This document shows, one piece after another, positions 25,799 to 35,631 of a stretch of DNA of 64,000 bases. A program made the position numbers and the translations under genes. Each line of letters starts with the position of its first letter. The stretch's first letter is position 1. The notes below the pieces were generated by a model that had not been told where the DNA came from, did not search any database, and worked only from the letters and a program-made list of their open reading frames with translations. Source of the stretch: Homoserinimonas aerilata (GTDB taxonomy: Bacteria > Actinomycetota > Actinomycetes > Actinomycetales > Microbacteriaceae); the NCBI RefSeq assembly GCF_006716125.1, contig NZ_VFOM01000003.1, positions 1-64,000 on the forward strand, written 5' to 3'.

Positions 25799-26752
25799 AT
25801 GGGCACAGTGAACACGGTGCTCGGCGCCGTATCGACCGAGGAGCTCGGTCTGGTCGCCATCCACGAGCACATCGGCTACGGCATGCCCGGCTCCGAGCTG
25901 GACACGAAGTGGTGGAAGACGCCGGAGCAGGCGTACGAGGAGACCGTTCCCAAGCTGCGGGCCTTCCACGAGTTCGGCGGCGGCACCTTTGTGGACGCGA
26001 CGGGCATCTGCAACGGCCGCGACATCGACTACTACCGCTCGCTCTCGGCGAAGACCGGGGTGCACATCGTCGCCAGCACCGGTTTCGTCGGCGGGGACAC
26101 GGCGCTGCCGTTCTTTGAGCAGGCCAGCGTGGAGTATCTCGAGGCACAGTTCGTGCACGAGATCACCGTGGGCATCGGAACCTCCGGGGGCAGGGCGGGC
26201 ATCATCAAGGTCGGTGTGAGCCGCGGTGGTCGGATGACCGAGCTCGACAAGCGCATCTACCGCGCGGCGGCCCGTGCGTCACTCCAGACGGGTGTGGGCA
26301 TCCTGACCCACCTCGCCATCGATGCCGAGAACGCGATCGCGATCTTCGAAGAAGAGGGTCTCGACCTCGACCGCGTGCTGTTCGGGCATGTGGATGACGG
26401 GGTGAACTTCGACAAGACGCGCGACACCTGGATCGCCGACCAAGGCGGACGCATCGGCTTCGACACCTTCGGCTACGAGACGGAGCTGCCCGATCCGCCG
26501 TTCTGGGCGCGCCCCCGCAAGGATCGCCTCGATCACTTCCTGCGCTTCATCGGCGCCGGCTACCTCGACAAGGTCTTGGCATCGGCGGATGCGAACTGCA
26601 GCCCCCTGGGCTGGCCCGGAGTGAAGGGCCACACCGTCAACTACATCTTCGAGCAGCTCATCCCCGACCTGCGCGCTGCGGGTGTGGACGAGGCCACCAT
26701 CACCAAGATCTTCGTCGAGAACCCGGCCAGCTTCCTGGCCATCCAGAACTGA
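25799..26752 (+). CDS. Phosphotriesterase-family metal-dependent hydrolase (lactonase/esterase-like)
   Basis: A 317-residue amidohydrolase-superfamily TIM barrel with a full binuclear metal site: His22 and His24 in AIHEHIG, a bridging Lys in GIIKVGV, His in ILTHLA, His in LFGHVDD, and the last Asp in LASADAN. Homologues include phosphotriesterases and lactonases acting on aryl or acyl lactones. It sits between the dead paralogue and a flavin monooxygenase. In an aromatic-degradation island, a lactone or ester of a phenolic compound is a likelier substrate than an organophosphate (inference). Confidence 0.88.
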   Translation: MGTVNTVLGAVSTEELGLVAIHEHIGYGMPGSELDTKWWKTPEQAYEETVPKLRAFHEFGGGTFVDATGICNGRDIDYYRSLSAKTGVHIVASTGFVGGDTALPFFEQASVEYLEAQFVHEITVGIGTSGGRAGIIKVGVSRGGRMTELDKRIYRAAARASLQTGVGILTHLAIDAENAIAIFEEEGLDLDRVLFGHVDDGVNFDKTRDTWIADQGGRIGFDTFGYETELPDPPFWARPRKDRLDHFLRFIGAGYLDKVLASADANCSPLGWPGVKGHTVNYIFEQLIPDLRAAGVDEATITKIFVENPASFLAIQN

Positions 26753-26764
26753 GAGAGAACAAGC

Positions 26765-27880
26765 ATGGACATCACGAACCTCAAGATCGCCATCGTCGGC
26801 GCAGGGTACGCGGGGGCGGCGGCAGCGAAGGCGCTGAGCCTGCTCGGGGCCGACGTCACCGTGTATGAGCAGGCCTCCCAGAGCGGTGAGGTGGGTGCCG
26901 GCATCGGCCTGCGCCCCGCCACCATGGCCCGCTTCGCCCAGTGGGGGATGCGCGACGCGATCGCCGCCTGCACCTCGGCGAGTGACTACTTCGAGATCCT
27001 CACCGCCACCGGCGAGCCGATCATGAAGGAGAACTGGCCCGAGTCTGGCGTCGAGACGAAGACCCACCTGGTGCACCGCCGCGACTTCATCGACGCCCTC
27101 ATCGGCGTTCTTCCCGAGGGCATGGTGCGCTTCGGCCACAAGCTCGTGAAGATCGAAGACAAGGGTGCGAGCTCGGTCCTCACCTTCGCGAACGGCGAGA
27201 CCGCAGAGGCCGATCTGGTCGTCGGCGCCGACGGCATCAGCTCGATCGTGCGCGATCAGCTGTTCAGCCAGGCGGGGCCCGTCTTCTCGGGCGAGCACGC
27301 CTACCGCGCCGTCATCTCGGCCGACGACGCCCACGGGCTGGTCGTCGACGACAACCTGCGCATGTACATCGGGCGTGGCACGAAGATCTACCTGCTGCCG
27401 CTGCGCCACCGCAACCAGGTGTCGTTCGACATCACGGCGCTCAACCCCGACAGCACGTGGGCCCCCGAGATCACGACGGAGCAGCTCCTCGCGACCGTCG
27501 AGGGCTTCGACGAGCGCCTCGTCGCCATCACGCGCGAGCTCGACCTGAGTATCGTCAACGCCCGTGCCGTGTACGACATCGATCCGATCGACAACTGGCA
27601 CACGGCATCCGTCGTGCTCATCGGCGACTCGGCGCACTCGATGCTGCACCACCAGGGCCAGGGTGCGAACTCGGCGATCGAGGACGCGGGCGCGCTGGCG
27701 GATGCTCTGGCCGAGTCGGCCACGGTCGCTGAAGCGCTCGAGAGCTTCCAGGCGACCCGCAAGCCCGTCACCGACGAGCTGCAGCGCATCTCCCGTCAGG
27801 GCTGGAGCGAGGGCGAGCTCGATGAGGTGTTCCCGGGGCAGAGGCCTGAGTCGCAGTTCGCGGCGCCGGCGCGGGGTTGA
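26765..27880 (+). CDS. FAD-dependent aromatic monooxygenase (salicylate/3-hydroxybenzoate hydroxylase type)
   Basis: A 371-residue class A flavoprotein. The FAD dinucleotide motif is IVGAGYAGAAAAKAL with the acidic end of the second strand (VYEQA), the DG motif is LVVGADGISSIVR, and the GD motif is VVLIGDSAHSMLHHQGQG. It would hydroxylate an aromatic acid or phenol with NAD(P)H and O2. A second enzyme of this type lies at 41411. The exact substrate is open. Confidence 0.9.
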   Translation: MDITNLKIAIVGAGYAGAAAAKALSLLGADVTVYEQASQSGEVGAGIGLRPATMARFAQWGMRDAIAACTSASDYFEILTATGEPIMKENWPESGVETKTHLVHRRDFIDALIGVLPEGMVRFGHKLVKIEDKGASSVLTFANGETAEADLVVGADGISSIVRDQLFSQAGPVFSGEHAYRAVISADDAHGLVVDDNLRMYIGRGTKIYLLPLRHRNQVSFDITALNPDSTWAPEITTEQLLATVEGFDERLVAITRELDLSIVNARAVYDIDPIDNWHTASVVLIGDSAHSMLHHQGQGANSAIEDAGALADALAESATVAEALESFQATRKPVTDELQRISRQGWSEGELDEVFPGQRPESQFAAPARG

Positions 27881-27883
27881 ACC

Positions 27884-28783
27884 ATGCCACTGCATCCTGA
27901 GATCGCGAAGATCGTCGCCACAATCCCTGCCCCACCGCCCGGCCCGATCGACCCGGCCATGCTGCGGGCGGGGGAGGAGTCGATGGTGGCACCTCTCGGC
28001 GAGCGTCTGTCACTCCATTCGGTTGAGGATGCGATGGCGGGCGACGTGCCCGTGCGCATCTACTCGGCGAGCGAGGCATCCGCTGGGGTGCTCGTGTACT
28101 TTCACGGCGGCGCCTTCTTCCTCGGCAGCCTCGAGACACACGACCATGTCGCACGAGCTCTCGCCAAGGAGACCGGGCTGACGGTCGTGGCCGTGGGCTA
28201 CCGGCGCGCACCCGAGGCCGCCTTCCCGGCCGGGCTCGACGACTGCTATTCCGTGGTGCGCTGGGCTGCCGAGAATCTGGTCGCCGTGGGCGGGATCCTT
28301 GCGATCGCGGGCGACAGCTCGGGCGGCACCTTCGTCGCGACAGTCGCGGGCATCGCGCACGACGACGGCTTCGAGCGGATCACCCATCAGGTGCTCTTCT
28401 ACCCGTCGCTCGATCTCGATTTCGACACCGAGCGCTACCCCTCCCTCACCGAGAACGCGGTCGGTTATGGCCTCGAGACGGCGGGCCTGACGCCGTTCAA
28501 CGCGTTCTACATCGAGAGCGGGGCCGACCCCGCCGACCCGCGCGTCTCGCCCATCAAGCGTGCCGATCTCACGGGCCTCCCGCAGGCACTGATCATCACG
28601 GCGGAGTTCGACCCGCTGCGCGATGAGGGCGAGCTCTACGCCGAGCGTCTCCGCGAGGCCGGAGTCGACGTGACGCTCACGCGCTACGCCGGCGCCAACC
28701 ATGGTTTCGTGCAGAACTTCTCGTGGATTCCCGAGTATTACCGGGCGTTCGAGCAGACCGCAGAGTTCCTGGCGAAGCCATGA
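27884..28783 (+). CDS. Alpha/beta hydrolase (hormone-sensitive-lipase family esterase)
   Basis: A 299-residue esterase with the HSL oxyanion-hole motif HGGAF (YFHGGAFFLG), the nucleophile motif GDSSGG, an Asp in AEFDPLRDEG and the catalytic His in YAGANHGF. Cytoplasmic, with no signal peptide. It overlaps the MBL-fold gene by 4 nt (ATGA). It probably releases a phenolic or acyl part from an ester intermediate. Confidence 0.92.
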   Translation: MPLHPEIAKIVATIPAPPPGPIDPAMLRAGEESMVAPLGERLSLHSVEDAMAGDVPVRIYSASEASAGVLVYFHGGAFFLGSLETHDHVARALAKETGLTVVAVGYRRAPEAAFPAGLDDCYSVVRWAAENLVAVGGILAIAGDSSGGTFVATVAGIAHDDGFERITHQVLFYPSLDLDFDTERYPSLTENAVGYGLETAGLTPFNAFYIESGADPADPRVSPIKRADLTGLPQALIITAEFDPLRDEGELYAERLREAGVDVTLTRYAGANHGFVQNFSWIPEYYRAFEQTAEFLAKP

Positions 28784-29709
28784 CCGTCGCCATCCACCCG
28801 CTCGTTTCGCCGTGGGGGCGCTTCGGCCTCTACAGCTTCTTCATCGACGCCGACGAGCCGGCGATCGTCGACACGGGCATCGCGTCATCCCCGGCCGAGG
28901 GTATGGCCCCGGCGCTCGAGGCGCTCGGTCGCCGCATCGAAGACGTGCGCTGGATTCTGCTCACCCACGGCCACATCGACCATGTCGGCGGGGCGCACGC
29001 CCTGTGGGAGTTGACGGGCCGCCGCGCCCAGGTCGTCATCCATGAAGCGGATGCCCCGATGCTGCGTTCGAGGCGCGCACATGTCGACGAGTACCTGGGT
29101 GGGCGAGGGCTCTACCTGCACGACCTCGAGGGGGAGGCGAAGCAGGCGGCGGCCACCAAGGCGGTCATCTCCGGCGAGCTGGAGCCGACGATGCTTGTGC
29201 GCGGCGGCGAAACGCTGTCGCTCGGCGGCGGCACGACCGTGTCGGTGCATGCCATCCCGGGGCACACTCCCGGTGCGGTCGCCTACGTCGTCGACGGGCA
29301 GAACGATGTGTTCGTCGGCGACTCCGTGCAGGTGCACGGGGCGGCGAACGGGTTCCCTGGGTTTGTCGACCCTGCCGGTTACCGGGCCAGCCTGGAGTAT
29401 CTGCGTGACGACATCCGGCCCTCGCATCTGTACCTGGGGCATCCGTATCGCACCGCCGGCGGAGTGCCGTACGGGGTTGAACTCGACGCGGAGCAGGCAC
29501 AGACTGCCATTCAGGAGAGCCTCGATATCGAGGGGCGGGTCGGCCATGCCGCCCGCGGCTGCCTCGCGCACGGCCTTCGCGAAACCTCGTCGCCGTATTC
29601 GCCTTTTGAGCCCGTCGCCGAGGCGGTCGGCTACACCGGCGACCCCACCCTTGAGCCGTCGCCATTCTTCACATCGATGCACGGCTACCGCACGCAGTTC
29701 AAGCAGTAA
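28780..29709 (+). CDS. MBL-fold metallohydrolase
   Basis: A 309-residue metallo-beta-lactamase-fold enzyme. The zinc motif THGHIDHVGG (HxHxDH) is complete. IPGHTPGA provides another His, and VFVGDSVQV provides the Asp. The ATG at 28780 overlaps the esterase stop. Such proteins hydrolyse thioesters, lactones or other esters. The context is a hydrolase-rich catabolic operon, so a lactone or acyl ester fits, but the specific reaction is unknown. Confidence 0.9.
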   Translation: MTVAIHPLVSPWGRFGLYSFFIDADEPAIVDTGIASSPAEGMAPALEALGRRIEDVRWILLTHGHIDHVGGAHALWELTGRRAQVVIHEADAPMLRSRRAHVDEYLGGRGLYLHDLEGEAKQAAATKAVISGELEPTMLVRGGETLSLGGGTTVSVHAIPGHTPGAVAYVVDGQNDVFVGDSVQVHGAANGFPGFVDPAGYRASLEYLRDDIRPSHLYLGHPYRTAGGVPYGVELDAEQAQTAIQESLDIEGRVGHAARGCLAHGLRETSSPYSPFEPVAEAVGYTGDPTLEPSPFFTSMHGYRTQFKQ

Positions 29710-29719
29710 GGAGCCGACC

Positions 29720-31441
29720 ATGGCTGACTTTCACACCGTTCAGGCAGGCGAGCAGACGATCGCCGTGCGCAAGGACCTTCGCGTCCCGATGCGTGACGGG
29801 GTCACCCTCGCGGCGGATGCCTATCAGGGCACGGTCGACAAGCCGCGGCCGGCACTCATCGCTCTCAGCCCCTACGGCAAGGAACTGCAGGCGCTTGCGC
29901 TGACGATGCCGCCGCAGCGCCGCCCCAGCCCCATGTGGGACGGATGCATCGAGGCCGGCGATATCGCCCGTGTCGTGCAGGAGGACTACGTGCACGTCAT
30001 CGGCGACCTGCGTGGCTCGGGAGCATCCGAGGGTGAGCACATCGGCAACTACAACGCCGGCGGGGTCTCGCTCGGGCAGGACGCCTACGACTTCATCGAG
30101 TGGGTTGCGGCGCAGCCGTGGTGCGATGGCAACGTCGGCATGATCGGCATCTCCTATTTCGGCTCGATGCAGCTCATCGCCGCAGCCGAGCGCCCGCCCG
30201 CCCTGAAGGCGATCTTCGTCTCGGGCGGCCACTACGACTTCTACGAGACCACCTATCACGGCGGCATCATGTGGCTCATGCCGCGGGCCGCGCGCGAGGG
30301 CCGCGGGGGCGACTCCGGCTGGGCGTTCACCGACGGCGTGAAGTCGCGGATGCTCGAGGAGTTCTCCGCAGAGGAGATCCGCGAGAAGGTCGCCAAGCGC
30401 CTCGAAGACCCCGACGTCATGGCGTGGCCGAACCTGTTCCACGTGCTGCACTACCCGAGGAACCACGAGGCCTGGTTCGACATCGCCATGAACGAGCTCG
30501 ACGGCGAATGGTACGAGGAGCGCAACCCGGTCAACCTCGCCTCGAACATCGACATCCCGGTCTGGTTGCAGCTCGACCAGGGTCGCGGCTGGACCCTCGA
30601 CGGCACGATCGAGGCCTACAACCGGCTGAAGGGCCCCAAGAAGCTCAGCGTCGGCCCGTACCCGCCCATGCAGTCGCGCCCCTTCATCGAAGAGCACGAC
30701 AAGATGTTCGCCTGGTACGACTACTGGATCAAGGGCATCGACAACGGCATCATGGACGAGCCGGCCGTGTCGGTCTTCGTCGAGGGCACCCGCGAGACGG
30801 TCACGGCGGATGCGTGGCCTCCGAAGAAGATCGATTACCGGTCTCTCTTCCTGCGTCCGCGTCGCAAGCTGTCGTTCGAGCCCGAGCTGATGGGGGCCGA
30901 GCACGCGTCACCGGACGGTTTCTACCAGGCACCCCTCACGGTCACCGACAGGGTCGAGATCATCGACTGGAGCACGACCCCCTTCGAGGAGCCTGTCGAG
31001 TTGATCGGCACGGGTGCCGCCCACCTGTTCGTGGAGATCGACCAGCCCGACACGAATCTCATTATGCGGCTGTGGGATGCGGTACCGAACGGCAAGCGTC
31101 AGCTGCTCACGACCGGCTACCTCAAGGCCTCGCACCGCGAGCTCGACGAGGAGTTGTCGACCGAGGGTAGCCCCATCCACCCGCACACGCGTGCCGTGCC
31201 GGTCGAGCCGGGCACGATCGAGGAGTACGTGTTGCGCCTCTACCCGTTCGCGGCAACAATCCTGCCGGGGCACCGCATCGTGGCGGAACTCTCGAACAAC
31301 GAGCCGCTCGTCGACGAACACAACTCCCTGCTCCCACCCGATGCGTTCCACCTGCCGGTGGGTCGCCCCGTGACGCACAAGATCTACCGCGACGCCGCGC
31401 ATCCGTCGCGCCTGGTCCTGCCCTTCACGCAAGGCAACTAA
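29720..31441 (+). CDS. CocE/NonD-family serine hydrolase (X-Pro dipeptidyl-peptidase S15-like)
   Basis: A 573-residue protein with an S15-type alpha/beta hydrolase domain. The nucleophile is in GMIGISYFGSMQ, and the N-terminal part has VPMRDGVTLAADAY and VIGDLRGSGASEG. A C-terminal jelly-roll domain starts near residue 330. AAGGAG six nt upstream fixes the start. CocE-type enzymes cleave aryl esters such as cocaine to benzoate products. Here it would be one more ester-cleaving step in the aromatic island. It is the last gene before a palindromic repeat and the AraC gene. Confidence 0.9.
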   Translation: MADFHTVQAGEQTIAVRKDLRVPMRDGVTLAADAYQGTVDKPRPALIALSPYGKELQALALTMPPQRRPSPMWDGCIEAGDIARVVQEDYVHVIGDLRGSGASEGEHIGNYNAGGVSLGQDAYDFIEWVAAQPWCDGNVGMIGISYFGSMQLIAAAERPPALKAIFVSGGHYDFYETTYHGGIMWLMPRAAREGRGGDSGWAFTDGVKSRMLEEFSAEEIREKVAKRLEDPDVMAWPNLFHVLHYPRNHEAWFDIAMNELDGEWYEERNPVNLASNIDIPVWLQLDQGRGWTLDGTIEAYNRLKGPKKLSVGPYPPMQSRPFIEEHDKMFAWYDYWIKGIDNGIMDEPAVSVFVEGTRETVTADAWPPKKIDYRSLFLRPRRKLSFEPELMGAEHASPDGFYQAPLTVTDRVEIIDWSTTPFEEPVELIGTGAAHLFVEIDQPDTNLIMRLWDAVPNGKRQLLTTGYLKASHRELDEELSTEGSPIHPHTRAVPVEPGTIEEYVLRLYPFAATILPGHRIVAELSNNEPLVDEHNSLLPPDAFHLPVGRPVTHKIYRDAAHPSRLVLPFTQGN

Positions 31442-31445
31442 CCTC

Positions 31446-31508
31446 ACGGCTGTACTTTGTCGCGACGGCTACAGAACATTCCGCTGCCGTCGCGACAAAA
31501 CGCAGCCG
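31446..31508. repeat. Dispersed palindromic repeat B, copy 1
   Basis: A 63-bp element 5 bp after the CocE-type stop. Its core pairs TTGTCGCGACGGC with GCCGTCGCGACAA around CAGAACATTCC, and the outer ends ACGGCT/CGCAGCCG are partly complementary. It is 54/63 identical to copy 2 at 41328. The stable hairpin at an operon end suggests a transcript-end or REP-like role. Confidence 0.85.
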
Positions 31509-31615
31509 GGGCTGCCTATGTCTAAATGGGACGCCGGGCCGGACCGACCGCAAAGTGATATTCTGACGCGAACTACCACGGCAGGTATCGCAGCGACGCG
31601 AGGAAGGGTCGACAG

Positions 31616-32623
31616 ATGTCAGACATCCTTGATGTACCTCGCCCCATTGTCGCTGCGCCCCACTTTGCTGGAACGCCGGTGAATCTCGAACGCTTCTCGA
31701 CTGCCGAGTTTGCCGGCGATGAACGCGTGGAGCTCTGGGAGCAGCACAACGCCAGGGCGCTCATCGGCCTGGAGTGCCGCACTCTCAACGAGATGCCGTT
31801 GGAGGCCGTTGAGACGAACGTTCACTTGAGTCAGCTCCAGTTTGCTCACGTTGTCGCCAACGCCCACGTCGTCGAACGCTCAAGTCGACACATTGCGACT
31901 CAGGCATCAGACGGTGTCGCCCTCTATTTCACGCTTTTCGGGGAGTCATTCTTCTACCACCGTGACGGAGTGCACATCCTCCGCCCCGGAGACCTGTTGG
32001 TCTGTGACGTCAACGAGCCATTCATGCGGGGCTTTGCGACGGGCCTCAAGGAGTTCGTGATTCGCGTGCCCAAGGCGCTCTTCGATGAGGTTTCTGACGA
32101 ACCCGTCGGTGCGACTCCCACAACCATGCGTTTCGCGGGGCAGCGGGATGCAAACGCTCACGCGAGGTCGCTGGCGCAGTTGCTGAAGTCCGCCTTGACC
32201 GCACCGAAGCCGACGGATGCGGTCGCAACGGAGGCGGAGGCGATCCACCTGCTGCACGCCATGTTCTCGGCGGATCCCACCCAGCGCTATGCCGCGGATC
32301 GCCATGCGGCGGAGAGCTACATCTCGCGTAATCTCCGTGATCCGCAGATGTCTGTTGTTCGGGTCGCCGAGGGCGTCGGCGTCAGCGAGCGGCAGCTCTA
32401 CCGCGCCTTCAACGAGACCGGTGCCAGCGTGGCGAAGGTCATCCTCGACAGGCGGCTCGACCTTGCCCACTGCATCCTCACGACGCCGGGGTCTCCCTCC
32501 ATCGGAGACGTCGCTGCGCACTGTGGTTTTCTCTCGCATGCCCATTTCAGCCGGGTCTTCCGTGAGCGTTTCGACGCCACCCCGGCCGCCGTCCGCGCCG
32601 AGGGCCCGTCACGTCGCAGTTAG
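31616..32623 (+). CDS. AraC-family transcriptional regulator
   Basis: A 335-residue regulator of the AraC-binding-like (FeaR/NahR-AraC) type. It has an N-terminal cupin-like sensor domain (VALYFTLFGES, then HILRPGDLLVCD) and a C-terminal double HTH (VVRVAEGVGVSERQLYRAFNE, and IGDVAAHCGFLSHAHFSRVFRE). AGGAAGGG precedes the ATG, and a TATTCT -10 candidate lies at 31559-31564. It sits directly upstream of the hydroxyquinol genes on the same strand and is the likely activator of that operon, of the upstream genes, or both. Confidence 0.93.
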   Translation: MSDILDVPRPIVAAPHFAGTPVNLERFSTAEFAGDERVELWEQHNARALIGLECRTLNEMPLEAVETNVHLSQLQFAHVVANAHVVERSSRHIATQASDGVALYFTLFGESFFYHRDGVHILRPGDLLVCDVNEPFMRGFATGLKEFVIRVPKALFDEVSDEPVGATPTTMRFAGQRDANAHARSLAQLLKSALTAPKPTDAVATEAEAIHLLHAMFSADPTQRYAADRHAAESYISRNLRDPQMSVVRVAEGVGVSERQLYRAFNETGASVAKVILDRRLDLAHCILTTPGSPSIGDVAAHCGFLSHAHFSRVFRERFDATPAAVRAEGPSRRS

Positions 32624-32748
32624 CCGCTTGACGGTTCCTGCCTACCGTTTGAGGGTTTCCGCCACGCTCTGGTGGATGGCTGACGCGCTGGCCCATGCTG
32701 TAGCCACCGCCACGAGGCCGTGGTGCGCAGCGACGAAAGAAAAGCTCA

Positions 32749-34545
32749 ATGGCGACATTCCAGGACGGTATCTCTGACACCGCGACTCCCACCAGCAGTG
32801 TGGTTGAGACGGATGTTCTTATCGTGGGTTCAGGGCCGGCAGGGGCATCCTCTGCCCTCGCCCTGTCGACTCTCGGCATCAGCAACATGATGATCACGAA
32901 GTACCGGTGGACGGCGAACACCCCGCGCGCGCACATCACCAATCAGCGTGCCATGGAGTTCTTTCGCGACATGGGCATTGAAGAGCAGGTGTTGGCGGAT
33001 GCTACGCCCCACGAGCTCATCGGCGACACCGTGTTCTGCACGTCCATCGCGGGGGAGGAAATCGGGCGCATTCTGACGTGGGGCACGCATCCTGCGCGTC
33101 ACGCCGACTATCAGTTGGCCTCGCCGACGCTGAACTGCGACATTCCGCAGAACTATCTTGAGCCGATCCTCGTCAAGAATGCGACGATGCGGGGCACCCA
33201 GACGCGCTTCTCCAGTGAATATATTTCGCACACCCAGGATGCTGATGGGGTGACCACACAGGTGCTCGACCGTGTCACGGGCGTGGAATACACCGTGCGG
33301 TCGAAGTATCTGATTGGCGCCGATGGCGCACGCTCACTGGTCGCCGACGAGATCGGCCTTCCGTTCGAGGGCCAGATGGACATTGCCGGATCGATGAACA
33401 TCACGTTCAAGGCCGACATCGAGGAGCAGGTCGGTCACCGCCCGTCAGTGCTCTACTGGGTTGTGCAGCCGGGTTCGAACGTCGGGGGCATTGGTGCCGG
33501 GCTTGTGCGCATGGTGCGTCCGTGGAACGAGTGGCTCATCGTGTGGGGATACGACATCAACCAGCCCGCCCCCGTCGTGGACACGGCCGCCGCCACCCAG
33601 ATTGTGCGCAATCTGTTGGGCATGCCCGAGCTCGAGGTCGAGATCACCGGGACCTCTCTGTGGGGCAACAACGAATACTTTGCCACCCACCTCCAGAAGG
33701 GGCGAGTCTTCTGTGCGGGCGACGCGATCCACCGTCATCCTCCGAGCAACGGTCTCGGCTCCAACACGTCAGTGCAGGACTCCTACAATCTCGCCTGGAA
33801 GCTCGCCGCGGTCATCCGCGGGCAGGCGGGTGCGGAGTTGCTAGAAACCTATTCGGTTGAGCGTGCCCCCGTGGCGCGGCAGATCGTCACTCGTGCCAAC
33901 CAGTCAGGTCGTGAATTCGGTCAGCTGTTCGAGGCGCTCGGCATCACGACCGCCAAGGACGAGGCCGAGATGATCGCCCGCATCGAGGAGCGCAAGGACA
34001 ACACCCCGGCCGGTGCCGCCAAGCGCGCCGCAATCGAGGCGGCCATGAAGATCAAGAACTACGAGTTCAACGCTCACGGCGTGGAGATGGGTCAGTTCTA
34101 CGAGTCCTCCGCCGTGGTCTCCGACGGGTCGACCCGCCCGGAGCCGACGCGCGACCCCGAGCTGTATTACCAGCCGTCGACGGTGCCGGGCTCACCACTG
34201 CCGCACGTGTGGGTGGGTAGCTCACAGAAGAAGTACTCGACTCTTGATCTCGCCCCCAGCACCCAGTTCACCATCTTCACGGGACTCACGGGACAGGCGT
34301 GGGCGGATGCCGCGGTCGATGTTGCAGCAAAATTGGGCGTCACGCTGAAGGCCGTCATCATCGGCCCGGGCCTCGATACGAGCGACCTGTACTTCGATTG
34401 GGCTCGCGCTCGCGAGATCGACGAGGACGGCGTTATCCTGGTGCGCCCCGACAAGATCATCGCCTGGCGTTCGCAGTCGATGGTCGATGACCCGGCCGAG
34501 GCGCTGTTGGGTGCGCTCGCCTCCGTGTTGAGTCGGGCCTCCTGA
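32749..34545 (+). CDS. FAD-dependent phenol hydroxylase (TfdB/PheA type, probable resorcinol hydroxylase)
   Basis: A 598-residue class A flavoprotein monooxygenase. FAD motif is VLIVGSGPAGASSALALS, DG motif KYLIGADGARS, GD motif VFCAGDAIHRHPPSNGLGSNT, and a C-terminal thioredoxin-like domain (GLTGQAWADAAVDVAA region) is typical of TfdB-like enzymes. It is followed at once by maleylacetate reductase and a hydroxyquinol-type dioxygenase, the gene set of resorcinol degradation in other actinobacteria. Conversion of resorcinol to hydroxyquinol is therefore likely; chlorophenol hydroxylation is the alternative. Confidence 0.88.
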   Translation: MATFQDGISDTATPTSSVVETDVLIVGSGPAGASSALALSTLGISNMMITKYRWTANTPRAHITNQRAMEFFRDMGIEEQVLADATPHELIGDTVFCTSIAGEEIGRILTWGTHPARHADYQLASPTLNCDIPQNYLEPILVKNATMRGTQTRFSSEYISHTQDADGVTTQVLDRVTGVEYTVRSKYLIGADGARSLVADEIGLPFEGQMDIAGSMNITFKADIEEQVGHRPSVLYWVVQPGSNVGGIGAGLVRMVRPWNEWLIVWGYDINQPAPVVDTAAATQIVRNLLGMPELEVEITGTSLWGNNEYFATHLQKGRVFCAGDAIHRHPPSNGLGSNTSVQDSYNLAWKLAAVIRGQAGAELLETYSVERAPVARQIVTRANQSGREFGQLFEALGITTAKDEAEMIARIEERKDNTPAGAAKRAAIEAAMKIKNYEFNAHGVEMGQFYESSAVVSDGSTRPEPTRDPELYYQPSTVPGSPLPHVWVGSSQKKYSTLDLAPSTQFTIFTGLTGQAWADAAVDVAAKLGVTLKAVIIGPGLDTSDLYFDWARAREIDEDGVILVRPDKIIAWRSQSMVDDPAEALLGALASVLSRAS

Positions 34546-34547
34546 TC

Positions 34548-35615
34548 ATGGCTCTCGTCTTCGAGCACGAGACGCTGGCCCAGCGGGTGCTCTTCGGCAC
34601 GGGCAAGGCGGCCGAGAACGTGGCCGCCGAGGTGGCCCGGCTGGGAGCCGCCCGGGTGATGGTGGTCGCGGCTTCGTATGAGGCCGAGATTGCGGCATCC
34701 GTCACCGCCGGTATTGATGTTGCCCTGGCCTACGACGATGTGGTGCAGCATGTCCCTATCGAGAAGGCCGAGCTGGCCCGGGCGGCGGCCACCGAGAACG
34801 ACATCGACCTCATCGTGAGCGTCGGCGGAGGCTCGACGACGGGGCTCGCCAAAGCCATCGCCATGACGACGGGGATTCCCATCGTGGCGGTGCCGACGAC
34901 CTATGCCGGGTCGGAGGCGACCAATGTGTGGGGTCTCACGGAGGCCGAACGTAAGACCACGGGTGTCGACAACCGTGTTCTCCCCGTCACCGTCGTCTAT
35001 GACGCAGCACTCACTTATTCACTACCTGCGGAGCTGACTGTCGCGTCTGGGCTGAATGCGTTGGCGCACTGCATCGACTCGATGTGGGCACCCCGGGCAG
35101 ACCCCATCAATCAGGCGCTCGGGGGGGAGGGTGTTCGTGCACTCGCGGCCGGTCTCCGAAGCATTGTCGGCTCTGCCAGCGATCAGGAGGGTCGCGAGCA
35201 GACGCTCTACGGTGCCTACCTGTCCGCCGTGGCGTTCGCTTCGGCTGGCTCGGGGCTACACCACAAGATCTGCCATGTGCTGGGTGGCACCTACAATCTG
35301 CCGCACGCGCAGACCCACGCGACAGTTCTTCGCTACGTGCTCGCTTTCAACGCGCCCTACGCTCCCGAAGCGGAGCAGCGCATCGCGCAGGCTTTTGGTG
35401 CCCCGACCGCGCTCGCCGGGCTCGACAGCCTGCGTGCCGACCTCGACGCGCCGCGGGCACTGAAGGACTACGGCTTCACCGAAGAGAACATCCCAGAAGC
35501 GGCGCGCATCATCATGCCGCTCATCCCCGCATCCAACCCCCGCCCGACCACCGAGGCAGAAATCCAGCAGCTTCTGCATCTGGCGTGGGCCGGCGCTGAC
35601 CCCGTTTTCGACTGA
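34548..35615 (+). CDS. Maleylacetate reductase
   Basis: A 355-residue member of the iron-containing alcohol dehydrogenase superfamily, matching the short maleylacetate reductase type. The nucleotide-binding motif is [26 protein letters not shown] follows. Metal-site region residues lie in [14 protein letters not shown] and [11 protein letters not shown]. It reduces maleylacetate to 3-oxoadipate with NADH. It lies 3 nt after the hydroxylase and 17 nt before the dioxygenase, so the three enzymes form one unit. Confidence 0.95.
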   Translation: MALVFEHETLAQRVLFGTGKAAENVAAEVARLGAARVMVVAASYEAEIAASVTAGIDVALAYDDVVQHVPIEKAELARAAATENDIDLIVSVGGGSTTGLAKAIAMTTGIPIVAVPTTYAGSEATNVWGLTEAERKTTGVDNRVLPVTVVYDAALTYSLPAELTVASGLNALAHCIDSMWAPRADPINQALGGEGVRALAAGLRSIVGSASDQEGREQTLYGAYLSAVAFASAGSGLHHKICHVLGGTYNLPHAQTHATVLRYVLAFNAPYAPEAEQRIAQAFGAPTALAGLDSLRADLDAPRALKDYGFTEENIPEAARIIMPLIPASNPRPTTEAEIQQLLHLAWAGADPVFD

Positions 35616-35631
35616 CAGCAAGGACGACGAC

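Noticed and set aside
24835..26752. Organophosphate degradation
   Set aside because: The family name comes from phosphotriesterase, but the neighbours handle aromatic rings and esters and nothing processes phosphate or phosphonate products.
26279..27895. 538-codon minus-strand open frame opposite the phosphotriesterase and monooxygenase
   Set aside because: Both plus-strand genes have family motifs; the antisense frame has none and no ribosome site.
29042..29719. Long 5' extension of the CocE-type frame
   Set aside because: It overlaps the MBL-fold gene in another frame; AAGGAG six nt before the ATG at 29720 fixes the start.
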